Below are positions 43,509 to 51,147 of a stretch of 52,013 bases of DNA, in pieces. The notes beneath the pieces are model-generated. The model made no database searches and was not told the origin of the DNA. It was given only the letters and a program-made list of their open reading frames with translations. Each line of letters opens with the position of its first letter. The stretch's first letter is position 1. Source of the stretch: Bradyrhizobium sp. SZCCT0148. GTDB lineage: Bacteria > Pseudomonadota > Alphaproteobacteria > Rhizobiales > Xanthobacteraceae. Made by a program: the position numbers and the translations under genes. The DNA is taken from positions 1 to 52,013 of the forward strand of contig NZ_JAFCKT010000023.1 in NCBI RefSeq assembly GCF_018129985.1, given 5' to 3'.

Positions 43509-44285
43509 ATGCTGCGCAAGGACGTGAAGACCGGCCTCGCGCCGAGCGTGGATCCCGACGAGATCGCGCGGTTCGAGGCTCTCGCCGAGGATTGGTGGAA
43601 TCCCGACGGCCGCATGAAGCTGGTTCACAGCTTCAATGCGGCGCGCGTCGCGCACCTCAGCAACCGGCTCCCCGCGTTGATGGTGCGTGACCCCAGGCGG
43701 GAGCGGCCCCTCGACGGCTTGACCCTGCTCGACGTTGGTTGCGGCGCGGGTGTGGTGACCGAGCCGATGGCGCGCCTCGGCGCGCTTGCGCTCGGCATCG
43801 ACGCCGCCGAGCGCAACGTCCGCGTGGCGACGATCCATGCGGACCAAGCCGGATTGCCTGTCGGCTACCGGCAGGCCGTTCCCGAGGAACTGGTCGCCGA
43901 ACGGCGGCAGTTCGACATCGTGCTGTCGCTCGAGGTCGTCGAGCACGTTGCCGACACCGATCGCTTCTTGGCCGCGACCGGCAGCCTGGTTGCGCCTGAC
44001 GGGCTGCTGGTGATCGGCACGTTGAACCGGACGCTGGTGTCGTTCGTGAAGGCGATCATCGGCGCGGAATATGTTCTGGGCTGGCTGCCCCGTGGCACCC
44101 ACGACTGGCGGCGCTTCATGCGGCCGGATGAGATCGCAGGCACCTTGGCTCCACTCGGGTTCTCCGTCGTCGAGACTTGCGGTCTGGAACTCGCTCCGAT
44201 CTCCATGCGCTGGCACACGACCCGCTCTTGCAACACCAACTATCTCCAGATCTATCGGCGGCGCGGCAAGCCGACAGCGGAATGA
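43509..44285 (+). CDS. ubiG: UbiG-like 3-demethylubiquinol O-methyltransferase
   Basis: 258 residues from ATG 43509. The N-terminus DPDEIARFEALAEDWWNPDG and the SAM site LLDVGCGAGVVTEPMARLGA are UbiG signatures, as are SLEVVEHVADTDRFL and GAEYVLGWLPRGTHDW. UbiG methylates two hydroxyls of ubiquinone intermediates at the membrane. The C-terminal 30 residues (ISMRWHTTRSCNTNYLQIYR) differ from the usual DVNYM ending. Because it is paired with DUF2256 and not with housekeeping genes, it may be a paralogue with another substrate. Confidence 0.82.
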   Translation: MLRKDVKTGLAPSVDPDEIARFEALAEDWWNPDGRMKLVHSFNAARVAHLSNRLPALMVRDPRRERPLDGLTLLDVGCGAGVVTEPMARLGALALGIDAAERNVRVATIHADQAGLPVGYRQAVPEELVAERRQFDIVLSLEVVEHVADTDRFLAATGSLVAPDGLLVIGTLNRTLVSFVKAIIGAEYVLGWLPRGTHDWRRFMRPDEIAGTLAPLGFSVVETCGLELAPISMRWHTTRSCNTNYLQIYRRRGKPTAE

Positions 44286-44307
44286 GACACCGCGCCGCGC
44301 GTGTCTC
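44284..44307 (+). terminator. hairpin at the ubiG stop
   Basis: GAGACAC and GTGTCTC (44284-44290 and 44301-44307) enclose a GC-only ten-base centre that can extend the stem. It starts inside the ubiG stop codon and is followed by GTTT, a weak T tract. Likely end of the DUF2256-ubiG transcript. Confidence 0.5.
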
Positions 44308-44698
44308 GTTTGCCCGAACGCGAAGTACGAGTCCGCGGTGCTCCTCGTGCTGGCGATTTTGCTCGTCTATGCTGCAACATTCTTCTGCAAATTCGTACGG
44401 CGCATACCTCGCGAAATAACAGTGCCGCTCTTGCAGCACTTCTCGATCAGATCGCTCCGGCCGCACCGTCGTGGACGAAAAGCCGATGCCGGACCTGAAG
44501 GATACCGAGATCGCGATCCTGGAGCGCGACCATCTCCCCTGGCCGGTGCAACGTCGCAAGAGTTCGTGATCAAGACCCTGAGCTGAACGTCCAGCGGGGC
44601 GCGTGGTGATCCAAGAGCGCGCGCCGCTCGTTATCCGGTGTCGTTCGTCGTGGAAGCGGTTACTTCGTGGCGGCGGACAACGCGAAAGGTCGAATGGC
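44308..44698. other. gap between ubiG and folE without a clear gene
   Basis: 391 bases. The AT content is locally higher than in the genes (GCTGCAACATTCTTCTGCAA, GCGAAATAACAG). A 27-codon frame (44486-44569) exists but has no support. No operator or riboswitch was recognised. The folE promoter should be here. Confidence 0.4.
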
Positions 44699-45301
44699 GT
44701 GACTGTGGATTACAGAATTGTTCCCGATCGGCTGCAGCGGCCGAGTCGTGAGGAAGCCGAAGCCGCATTTCGGACCATCATCCGATGGGCGGGTGACGAT
44801 CCGGACCGGCCGGGATTGCGGGAAACCCCGGCGCGGGCAGCGCGTGCTTTCGAGGAATATTTCGCGGGCTACGAGCAGGATCCGATTCAGATCCTGGACA
44901 AGACGTTCGACGAGACCGGCAGCTACGAGGAAATGGTGATCCTGCGCGGCATCTCGTTCGAAAGCCATTGCGAGCATCATATCGCGCCGATCATCGGTCG
45001 CGCCTGGGTCGCCTACGTCCCGGATGGTCGCGTCGTCGGCATCTCCAAACTCGCGCGCGTGGTGCAGGCCTACGCCAAGCGATTCCAGATCCAGGAGCGC
45101 ATGACGTCCGAAATTGCATTTGCCGTTCAGAAGGCCCTCAAGCCGAAAGGCGTGGGCGTCATTCTCAAGGCCAATCACCACTGCATGACGAGCCGCGGGG
45201 TGCAGAAAATCGGCTCGGACATGGTGACGAGCTGCATGCTCGGCTGTTTTCGCGACAATCCGATTTCGCGTCAGGAATTCATGGCCATGGTCGAGGATTG
45301 A
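44699..45301 (+). CDS. folE: GTP cyclohydrolase I (FolE)
   Basis: 200 residues from GTG 44699 (AAAGGT site); the frame is open to 44603. FolE makes dihydroneopterin triphosphate from GTP for folate and pterin synthesis. The zinc ligands are Cys91, His94 (SHCEHHIAP) and Cys162 (ANHHCMTSRG), with catalytic His160; the 71-residue spacing matches E. coli FolE. It stands alone in a region with DUF2256 and fasciclin genes rather than with other folate genes, so it may be an extra, stress- or light-linked copy. Confidence 0.92.
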   Translation: MTVDYRIVPDRLQRPSREEAEAAFRTIIRWAGDDPDRPGLRETPARAARAFEEYFAGYEQDPIQILDKTFDETGSYEEMVILRGISFESHCEHHIAPIIGRAWVAYVPDGRVVGISKLARVVQAYAKRFQIQERMTSEIAFAVQKALKPKGVGVILKANHHCMTSRGVQKIGSDMVTSCMLGCFRDNPISRQEFMAMVED

Positions 45302-45458
45302 GCGCGGCACTGCCGCAGGATTTTCGAACAGGCAGGTGATCCAGCGGTCGCGAGGCTCCGTTCCGTCAACGTCGATCGCATCGGATCGCACGGTGGATGC
45401 GAAATCTCGAGCGCATCCGTCATATCGGTTGAAACAACATCACGGCAATTCGGAGAAA

Positions 45459-45962
45459 ATGATGACGCCCGCAATTCGTTCGTTCGTGGCCGGAGCCGCC
45501 TTGGTCGCTGGTCTGCTCGGCCCCGCGACGGCACGCGCCGCCGACATTGTGGACACCGCGGTCTCCGCTGGGCAGTTCACGACACTCGTCACCGCCGTCA
45601 AGGCAGCGGGCCTCGTACCCACCCTGAAGGGCAAAGGCCCGTTCACGGTGTTCGCGCCGAACGATGCGGCCTTCGCCAAGCTGCCGCCGGGAACCGTCGA
45701 GTCGCTGCTCAAGAACAAGGCCAAGCTTCGGGCTGTGCTCAAATATCACGTCATTGCGGGCCGCGTGAAGGCGGCCGATGTGGCGGGCAAGTCGCTCAAG
45801 GTCGCGACCGTCCAGGGGCAGCCGGTGAGCGTCGACGGCGGCTTGGGCGTGACGGTCAACGACGCGCATGTCATCCAGCCGGACATCGAGGCGTCGAACG
45901 GCGTGATCCATGTCATCGACACCGTGCTTCTGCCTCCGGCGCGCGGCAAGGCTCATCACTGA
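45459..45962 (+). CDS. secreted fasciclin-domain protein
   Basis: 167 residues from ATG 45459 (CGGAGAAA site; the next codon is also ATG). A signal peptide (RSFVAGAALVAGLLGPATARA) precedes one fasciclin domain covering the rest: FTTLVTAVKAAGLVPTLKGK, then GPFTVFAPNDAAFAKLPPGT, LKYHVIAGRV and the final NGVIHVIDTVLLP. Such proteins sit in the periplasm or outside and take part in adhesion or stress responses. It has its own 157-base upstream gap after folE and ends near a strong hairpin. Confidence 0.9.
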   Translation: MMTPAIRSFVAGAALVAGLLGPATARAADIVDTAVSAGQFTTLVTAVKAAGLVPTLKGKGPFTVFAPNDAAFAKLPPGTVESLLKNKAKLRAVLKYHVIAGRVKAADVAGKSLKVATVQGQPVSVDGGLGVTVNDAHVIQPDIEASNGVIHVIDTVLLPPARGKAHH

Positions 45963-45969
45963 CGATAGA

Positions 45970-46003
45970 CCGGAGGCCACCCGTGCCGACGGGTGGCTTC
46001 CGG
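45970..46003. terminator. bidirectional hairpin between the fasciclin gene and waaF
   Basis: CCGGAGGCCACCCGT-GCCG-ACGGGTGGCTTCCGG, a 15-bp stem with one G-T pair, followed by GAGCTTTTGG. It lies between two convergent genes, seven bases after the fasciclin stop. Confidence 0.75.
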
Positions 46004-46047
46004 CGAGCTTTTGGGGCAGGACTGTCCGCGCTCGATGTCTCGGCTCG

Positions 46048-47145
46048 TCAACGAGACCCGGTCTCCCCCAACACCCGATCCGCGATCGCCGCCACCTCGC
46101 TCGCTGCGATATTCCGCATGCAACGGTGATCGTTCATCTTGCAGATCGTGCTCTGGCAGGGTTGGCAGGACAGCTTTTCCTTGTCCTGCACAACGGTGGC
46201 GGCGAGGCCATTGAGCGGGGCCCAGAGATAGGGGCTGGTCGGGCCGAAGATGCCCATGGTGGGCGTTCCCAGCGCAGCCGCGATGTGCATCAGGCCTGAG
46301 TCGTTGGAGATGGCGACACCGGCCGCGGCCATCGCCAGCACGCCGTTGCGCAAATCGTTGCCGGTGAGGTCGCGCACGCCAGGGCCGCCAGCGGTCCCCG
46401 GGCCGCCAGCGGTCCCGACGCCGCCCGCTGCGACGATCTCCTGGGCCAGTCCCTTTTCCGCGGGGCCGCCGACCACCCAGACCTCGAGGCCGCGCTCGAC
46501 CAGCAGCCGGGCGGCCTCCGGATAGTAGGTCCAGCGCTTTGACACGCCGACCGAGCCAGGCGCCAGCGCCACAGCTGCCCCTCTGCCGAGGCCGTTGGCC
46601 TGCCGCCAGCGAGCGATGTCTTCGGCAGGGACCCGCAATTGGGGCACCGGCCATTCCGGAGGCAGGGGCGCGCCATCGGGCTGAGCGAGGGCGGCATTCT
46701 TGTCGATGAAGCGGGGCAGCTTCTTCTCGCCCCAGCGCCAGCGGTTGAGCAGTCCGAACCTGAACTCGCCGACAAAGCCGACCCGTTCAGGAATACCGGC
46801 CAGCGCCGGCGCGATGGCCGCCTTCCATGTTCGGGGCAGCACCAGGGCGGTGCCATAGTTCCGCTCGCGCAGGAGCTTTGCCAAGGCCAATTGGCGCCCC
46901 ACGGCGAGCCGGCCGCGCGGCAGGTCCCAGACGATCCCCTCGCGCACGCCCGGCATGTAATCGACCAGCGGGGCGCAAAGGGATGTGGTGAGGAGATCGA
47001 CTGGCCGGTTAGGCCAGCGCTCCTTCAGGACGCGGACCACGGTGTGATTTCGCACGAAATCACCAATCCACATGTAGGGAATGATCAGGATCGGGCGTGT
47101 GTCATCCCGATCTGCTTCTCCACTAAGTTGTGAATCGTTATTCAT
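46048..47145 (-). CDS. waaF: heptosyltransferase (GT9, WaaF-like)
   Basis: 365 residues from ATG 47145. It is a family 9 glycosyltransferase, which adds L-glycero-D-manno-heptose from ADP-heptose to the LPS core at the inner membrane. Visible blocks: ILIIPYMWIGDFVRNHTVVR at the N-terminus, LAPGSVGVSKRWTYYPEAA (donor site) and ISNDSGLMHIAAALGTPTMGIFGPTSP (the conserved D-S-G-x-x-H). A direct repeat of 18 bases (46382-46417) adds a GTAGGP-GTAGGP stretch before VRDLTGNDL. The C-terminus has a Cys cluster (CQPCQSTIC). It is divergent from hldD. Confidence 0.88.
   Translation of the reverse strand: MNNDSQLSGEADRDDTRPILIIPYMWIGDFVRNHTVVRVLKERWPNRPVDLLTTSLCAPLVDYMPGVREGIVWDLPRGRLAVGRQLALAKLLRERNYGTALVLPRTWKAAIAPALAGIPERVGFVGEFRFGLLNRWRWGEKKLPRFIDKNAALAQPDGAPLPPEWPVPQLRVPAEDIARWRQANGLGRGAAVALAPGSVGVSKRWTYYPEAARLLVERGLEVWVVGGPAEKGLAQEIVAAGGVGTAGGPGTAGGPGVRDLTGNDLRNGVLAMAAAGVAISNDSGLMHIAAALGTPTMGIFGPTSPYLWAPLNGLAATVVQDKEKLSCQPCQSTICKMNDHRCMRNIAASEVAAIADRVLGETGSR
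46382..46417. repeat. 18-bp tandem repeat inside waaF
   Basis: Two adjacent copies of GGGCCGCCAGCGGTCCC plus one variable base (C or G). The unit is a multiple of three, so the frame is kept and each copy adds six residues (GTAGGP on the coding strand). Such repeats can change copy number by slippage. Confidence 0.85.
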
Positions 47146-47302
47146 TGTTGATAGGGCCGAGGCGATCCGATTATGGCGGTTCGGTAGCCGCTCCGGGCCG
47201 GCAGGTAAAGCCGGCAGGCCGTTCAATCCAAAACCGCTTACACTTTGGCGGCTCATGCGCTACGGCAGGACCGGGCCGCAAAGATCGGGCAGGGATTTCT
47301 GA

Positions 47303-48283
47303 ATGTTGCTGGTGACCGGCGGGGCCGGTTTTATCGGGTCGAATGTCGTGGCCGCGCTCAATGATGCCGGCCGCAGTGACGTCGTGGTCTGCGATTTCCT
47401 CGGCAACGAGGGCAAGTGGCGGAACCTCGCCAAGCGCCAGCTTGTGGATATCGTCCCGCCGGAAGAGCTGATGGACTGGCTGAAGGGCCGCACGCTGGAC
47501 GCCGTGATCCATCTCGGGGCGATTTCCGCGACCACCGCGACCGACGGCGATCTCGTGTTCGAGACCAACTTCCGCCTGTCGATGCGCCTTCTCGATTGGT
47601 GCACGACAGGCGCCGTGCCCTTCATCTACGCCTCCTCGGCGGCGACCTATGGCGACGGCGAGGCGGGTTTCGACGACGACGGCTCTCTGCCGGCGCTGAA
47701 GAAGCTGCGGCCGATGAATCTCTACGGCTGGAGCAAGCACATGTTCGATCTCGCGGTCGCCGAACGTGCCGCGCGCGGCGAAAAGCTCCCGCCGCAATGG
47801 GCTGGCCTGAAATTCTTCAACGTGTTCGGCCCCAACGAATATCACAAGGGCTCGATGATGAGCGTGTTGGCGCGGCGCTTCGACGACGTCAAGGCAGGCC
47901 GCGTCGTGCAATTGTTCAAGTCTCATCGCGAAGGCATCGCCGACGGCGACCAGCGCCGCGACTTCATCTATGTCGACGACGTCGTGCGCGTCGTGATGTG
48001 GCTGCTCGCGACACCATCGGTGTCCGGTCTCTTCAACGTCGGAACCGGCAAGGCGCGCAGCTTCAGGGATCTGATGTTGGCGGCCTATGCGGCGCTCGGC
48101 ACCAGGCCCAACATCGAATATATCGACATGCCCGAGCAGATCCGTGGGGCCTACCAGTACTTCACCCAGAGCGAGGTCGATCGCATCCACCGCGCCGGCT
48201 ATAACGGCGGCTTCACGACGCTTGAGGATGCGGTGAAGGCCTATGTCGGTGATTACCTCGACCGGCCCGACCGCTTCCGCTGA
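47303..48283 (+). CDS. hldD: ADP-L-glycero-D-manno-heptose 6-epimerase
   Basis: 326 residues. HldD (RfaD) makes the ADP-L-glycero form used by heptosyltransferases. The cofactor site is LVTGGAGFIGSNV (3-15); DFLGNEGKWRNLAKR and GRTLDAVIHLGAISATTATD are family hallmarks; catalytic Tyr141 and Lys145 lie in LYGWSKHMFD. It precedes hldE by 12 bases in one operon, with waaF divergent at 157 bases. Confidence 0.96.
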   Translation: MLLVTGGAGFIGSNVVAALNDAGRSDVVVCDFLGNEGKWRNLAKRQLVDIVPPEELMDWLKGRTLDAVIHLGAISATTATDGDLVFETNFRLSMRLLDWCTTGAVPFIYASSAATYGDGEAGFDDDGSLPALKKLRPMNLYGWSKHMFDLAVAERAARGEKLPPQWAGLKFFNVFGPNEYHKGSMMSVLARRFDDVKAGRVVQLFKSHREGIADGDQRRDFIYVDDVVRVVMWLLATPSVSGLFNVGTGKARSFRDLMLAAYAALGTRPNIEYIDMPEQIRGAYQYFTQSEVDRIHRAGYNGGFTTLEDAVKAYVGDYLDRPDRFR

Positions 48284-48295
48284 GGCCAATTCACC

Positions 48296-49780
48296 ATGCC
48301 GACGCCCATTCTTGATTTCGACGCCCTCGCGAAGGCCATCTCAGGCCGTACGGTGCTGTGCATCGGCGACATCATGCTGGACGAGTTCGTCTACGGCGAG
48401 GTGTCGCGGATCTCGCCGGAAGCGCCGACGCCCGTCATCACAGCCCAGCGCAGCGAGATCCATATCGGCGGCGCCGGCAATGTCGCGCGCAACGTCGCCT
48501 CGCTGGGCGCACGCTGTATCTTCGTCGGCCTCGTCGGCGAGGACGATGCCGGTGCACGGCTCAAGGCGGCGATGGATGAGCTTGATGCGATCGAAAACGT
48601 GCTGGTACGCGACCCCGCGCGGCCGACCACGCGAAAAGTCCGCTTCGTCTCCGAACATTTTTCCACGCATATGCTGCGCGCGGATTGGGAGCAGGCGGCG
48701 CCTGCCTCCGATGACATCGAGACCAAGCTGATCGATGCGATCCTGCCGCAGATCGCGCGCGCCGACATTGTGCTGCTCTCGGACTACGCCAAGGGCGTTC
48801 TGACGGCGCGCGTCATCCGCCATACGATCGACGCCGCGCGTAAGCTTGGCAAGCCCGTGATCGTGGATCCCAAGAGCCTGAACTGGGCGATCTATCGCGG
48901 CGCCACGCTGCTCACGCCCAACCGCAAGGAATTTTCGGAGGCGACTCGCAGCCGCGCCGACACGCCCCAGAGCATCGTCGATGCCAGCGAGGACGTGATG
49001 CGGCTCGCCGATTGCGAGGCAATCCTTGTCACCCAAGGCGAGCACGGCATGACGCTGGTGCCGCGGGCAGGCGAGGCTGTTCACGTTCCGGCGTTTCCGG
49101 TGAAGGTGCGCGACGTCTCCGGCGCCGGTGACACCGTCGCCGCTGCGCTTGCGGTTTCGCTTGCGGCCGGCGCCGACTGGGACGCTGCGCTGCGCATCGC
49201 CAATGCCGCTGCCGCCGTCGCCGTCGGCAAGCAGGGCACCGCAAGTGTGAGTGCGGCCGAGCTGCGCCGAAAAATCCTGCCGCATGCCACGCTGGCGGCC
49301 GAGGAGAAGATCGTGCTCGAGCCTGATACGCTCGACGCGCAGCTCGCCGAGTGGCGGAGGCTCGGCCTGCGCGTCGGCTTCACCAATGGCTGCTTCGACA
49401 TCCTGCATCCCGGCCACGTCAAGGTTCTGACCGCGGCGCGCGCCGCCTGCGACCGCCTGATCGTCGGTCTCAACAGCGACGCCTCGGTGCGGCGGCTCAA
49501 GGGCGCCGAGCGGCCGGTCCAGGACGAGCGCGCGCGTGCCGAGGTGCTTGCCGCGCTGGAGGCCGTCGATCTCGTCGTCATCTTCGAAGAGGATACGCCG
49601 ATCGACCTGATCACGCGGATCAAGCCCGGCGTGCTGGTGAAGGGCGGCGATTACACCCGCGAGCAGGTGGTCGGCCACGAGGTCGTCGAGCAGGCGGGTG
49701 GAACGGTCGTGCTCGTCGACATCCTCCAGGGCTTCAGCACGACGGCGCTGGTGCATCGCGCCCGTGGGGGCGGCACGTGA
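48296..49780 (+). CDS. hldE: bifunctional heptose-7-phosphate kinase / heptose-1-phosphate adenylyltransferase
   Basis: 494 residues with both domains of HldE (RfaE). The PfkB-type sugar kinase (about 1-325) has GGAGNVARNVASLGA and the catalytic SGAGDT (Asp279). The nucleotidyltransferase (about 350-494) has GCFDILHPGHV with the HPGH motif at 371-374 and ends with VDILQGFSTTALV. Between them the enzyme turns heptose-7-phosphate into ADP-heptose; the phosphatase GmhB is not in the window. The last four bases overlap the GTG start of the ligase gene. Confidence 0.96.
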   Translation: MPTPILDFDALAKAISGRTVLCIGDIMLDEFVYGEVSRISPEAPTPVITAQRSEIHIGGAGNVARNVASLGARCIFVGLVGEDDAGARLKAAMDELDAIENVLVRDPARPTTRKVRFVSEHFSTHMLRADWEQAAPASDDIETKLIDAILPQIARADIVLLSDYAKGVLTARVIRHTIDAARKLGKPVIVDPKSLNWAIYRGATLLTPNRKEFSEATRSRADTPQSIVDASEDVMRLADCEAILVTQGEHGMTLVPRAGEAVHVPAFPVKVRDVSGAGDTVAAALAVSLAAGADWDAALRIANAAAAVAVGKQGTASVSAAELRRKILPHATLAAEEKIVLEPDTLDAQLAEWRRLGLRVGFTNGCFDILHPGHVKVLTAARAACDRLIVGLNSDASVRRLKGAERPVQDERARAEVLAALEAVDLVVIFEEDTPIDLITRIKPGVLVKGGDYTREQVVGHEVVEQAGGTVVLVDILQGFSTTALVHRARGGGT

Positions 49781-51063
49781 CAGCGCTTGCTCGCGAAACG
49801 ACGGGACAGATGTTGCTTCGCCGTCTGCGCAGCCCGGCTGCCTGGAGCGAGACCGTCGATGTCTTCGCAGTCCTGACCGCGGCCTCGCTGCCCTGGTCGA
49901 CCTCGCTTGCGGGAATCTTCAATGCCCTGATGCTGCTCTGCATGCTGCCGTTTCTCGACGTCCGCGCCTTCCTGCAATCCCTGAAGCGTCCGATCTGCAT
50001 GGCTCCGATTGCACTGGTGCTGCTCGCGCTGGTGGGAACGCTCTGGTCCGACGCGCCCTGGAGCGCGCGCTTGCACGCGATCAATCCGACCATCAAGCTC
50101 CTCGTGCTGCCGGTCCTGCTCTATCATTTCGAGCGTTCGCCGCGCGGACGCTGGGTCTTCATCGCCTTCCTGGTGTCCTGCGCCCTGTTGTCGGTCATGT
50201 CCTGGCTGGTCGCCCTCTATCCGAACCTCGCGCTCAAGACCGATCCGCCCGAGCGCGGCATCTTCGTCAAGAACTACATCGATCAGAGCCAGGAATTCGC
50301 GCTTTGCGCGGTCGCGCTCGCCTATCCGATCGTGACGCTGCTGCGCGAGAGGCGATACTGGTTTGCCGGGCTGCTGACGGCGCTGGCGTTGAGCTTCTTC
50401 GTCAACATGACTTTCGTGGTGGTGTCCCGCACGGCTCTCGTCACCGTTCCGATCATGTTCGGCGTGTTCGCGCTGCTACATCTCAAAGGGCGCAGCATCG
50501 CACTCATCTCCGCCGGTTTGCTCGCCGTCGCCGTTCTCGCCTGGCAGGCCTCGCCGTATTTGCGTCATACGGCCGAGCGGTTTTCCGACGACTACACGCG
50601 CTATGTCGAAAAGGGCGAGCCGACCTCGCTCGGCCTGCGGCTCGAATTCTGGCGGAAGTCGCTCGGCTTCTTCGTGCAGGCGCCGATCATAGGGCACGGC
50701 ACCGGCTCGACGCGCGGATTGTTCGAGCGGGTCGCGACGCCCAGCGGTCTTTACCAGGCCTCAGCCGAGGTGATCGGCAACCCGCATAACCAGACGCTCA
50801 ACGTTGCCGTGCAATGGGGCGCGGTCGGCATCGTCGTTCTTTACGCGATCTGGATCCTGCATCTTCTGCTGTTTCGCGGCGAGGGACTCGACAACTGGAT
50901 CGGGCTCCTGGTGGTTGTGCAGAACATCTTCACCTCGCTGTTCAACTCCCATCTGTTCGACTTCCACGAGGGCTGGATGTACGTCATCGGGGTCGGCGTT
51001 GCCGGCGGCATGGTGCTCCGGGCACAACAGCCCCAGGCGAAGATGGGGGAAGCCGGTTCCTGA
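49777..51063 (+). CDS. O-antigen ligase / polymerase-like membrane protein
   Basis: 428 residues from GTG 49777, which overlaps the hldE stop (GTGA); an in-frame ATG at 49810 is an alternative. About ten membrane segments surround a large periplasmic loop with the Wzy_C-type block GLRLEFWRKSLGFFVQAPII, then GHGTGSTRGLF and NPHNQTLNVAVQWG, where the His after NP is the ligase signature. WaaL-type proteins attach the O-chain to lipid A-core in the periplasm. The position behind the heptose genes supports the ligase call over a polymerase. Confidence 0.85.
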   Translation: MTALARETTGQMLLRRLRSPAAWSETVDVFAVLTAASLPWSTSLAGIFNALMLLCMLPFLDVRAFLQSLKRPICMAPIALVLLALVGTLWSDAPWSARLHAINPTIKLLVLPVLLYHFERSPRGRWVFIAFLVSCALLSVMSWLVALYPNLALKTDPPERGIFVKNYIDQSQEFALCAVALAYPIVTLLRERRYWFAGLLTALALSFFVNMTFVVVSRTALVTVPIMFGVFALLHLKGRSIALISAGLLAVAVLAWQASPYLRHTAERFSDDYTRYVEKGEPTSLGLRLEFWRKSLGFFVQAPIIGHGTGSTRGLFERVATPSGLYQASAEVIGNPHNQTLNVAVQWGAVGIVVLYAIWILHLLLFRGEGLDNWIGLLVVVQNIFTSLFNSHLFDFHEGWMYVIGVGVAGGMVLRAQQPQAKMGEAGS

Positions 51064-51147
51064 GCGGCCGCGCGGCTGGCAAGTCCTGTCCAGATGGGCT
51101 ATCAGCGCGGTCAGGTTGCATCTAACTGGGTTTTCATCGGTCGGCGG

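Noticed and set aside
44486..44569. 27-codon frame (MPDLKDTEIAILERD...)
   Set aside because: Too short, no ribosome site, no family; it could be a remnant but cannot be supported.
44603..44698. Longer FolE starting at 44603
   Set aside because: The extra 32 residues are Arg-rich and unlike FolE; GTG 44699 has a better-placed ribosome site.
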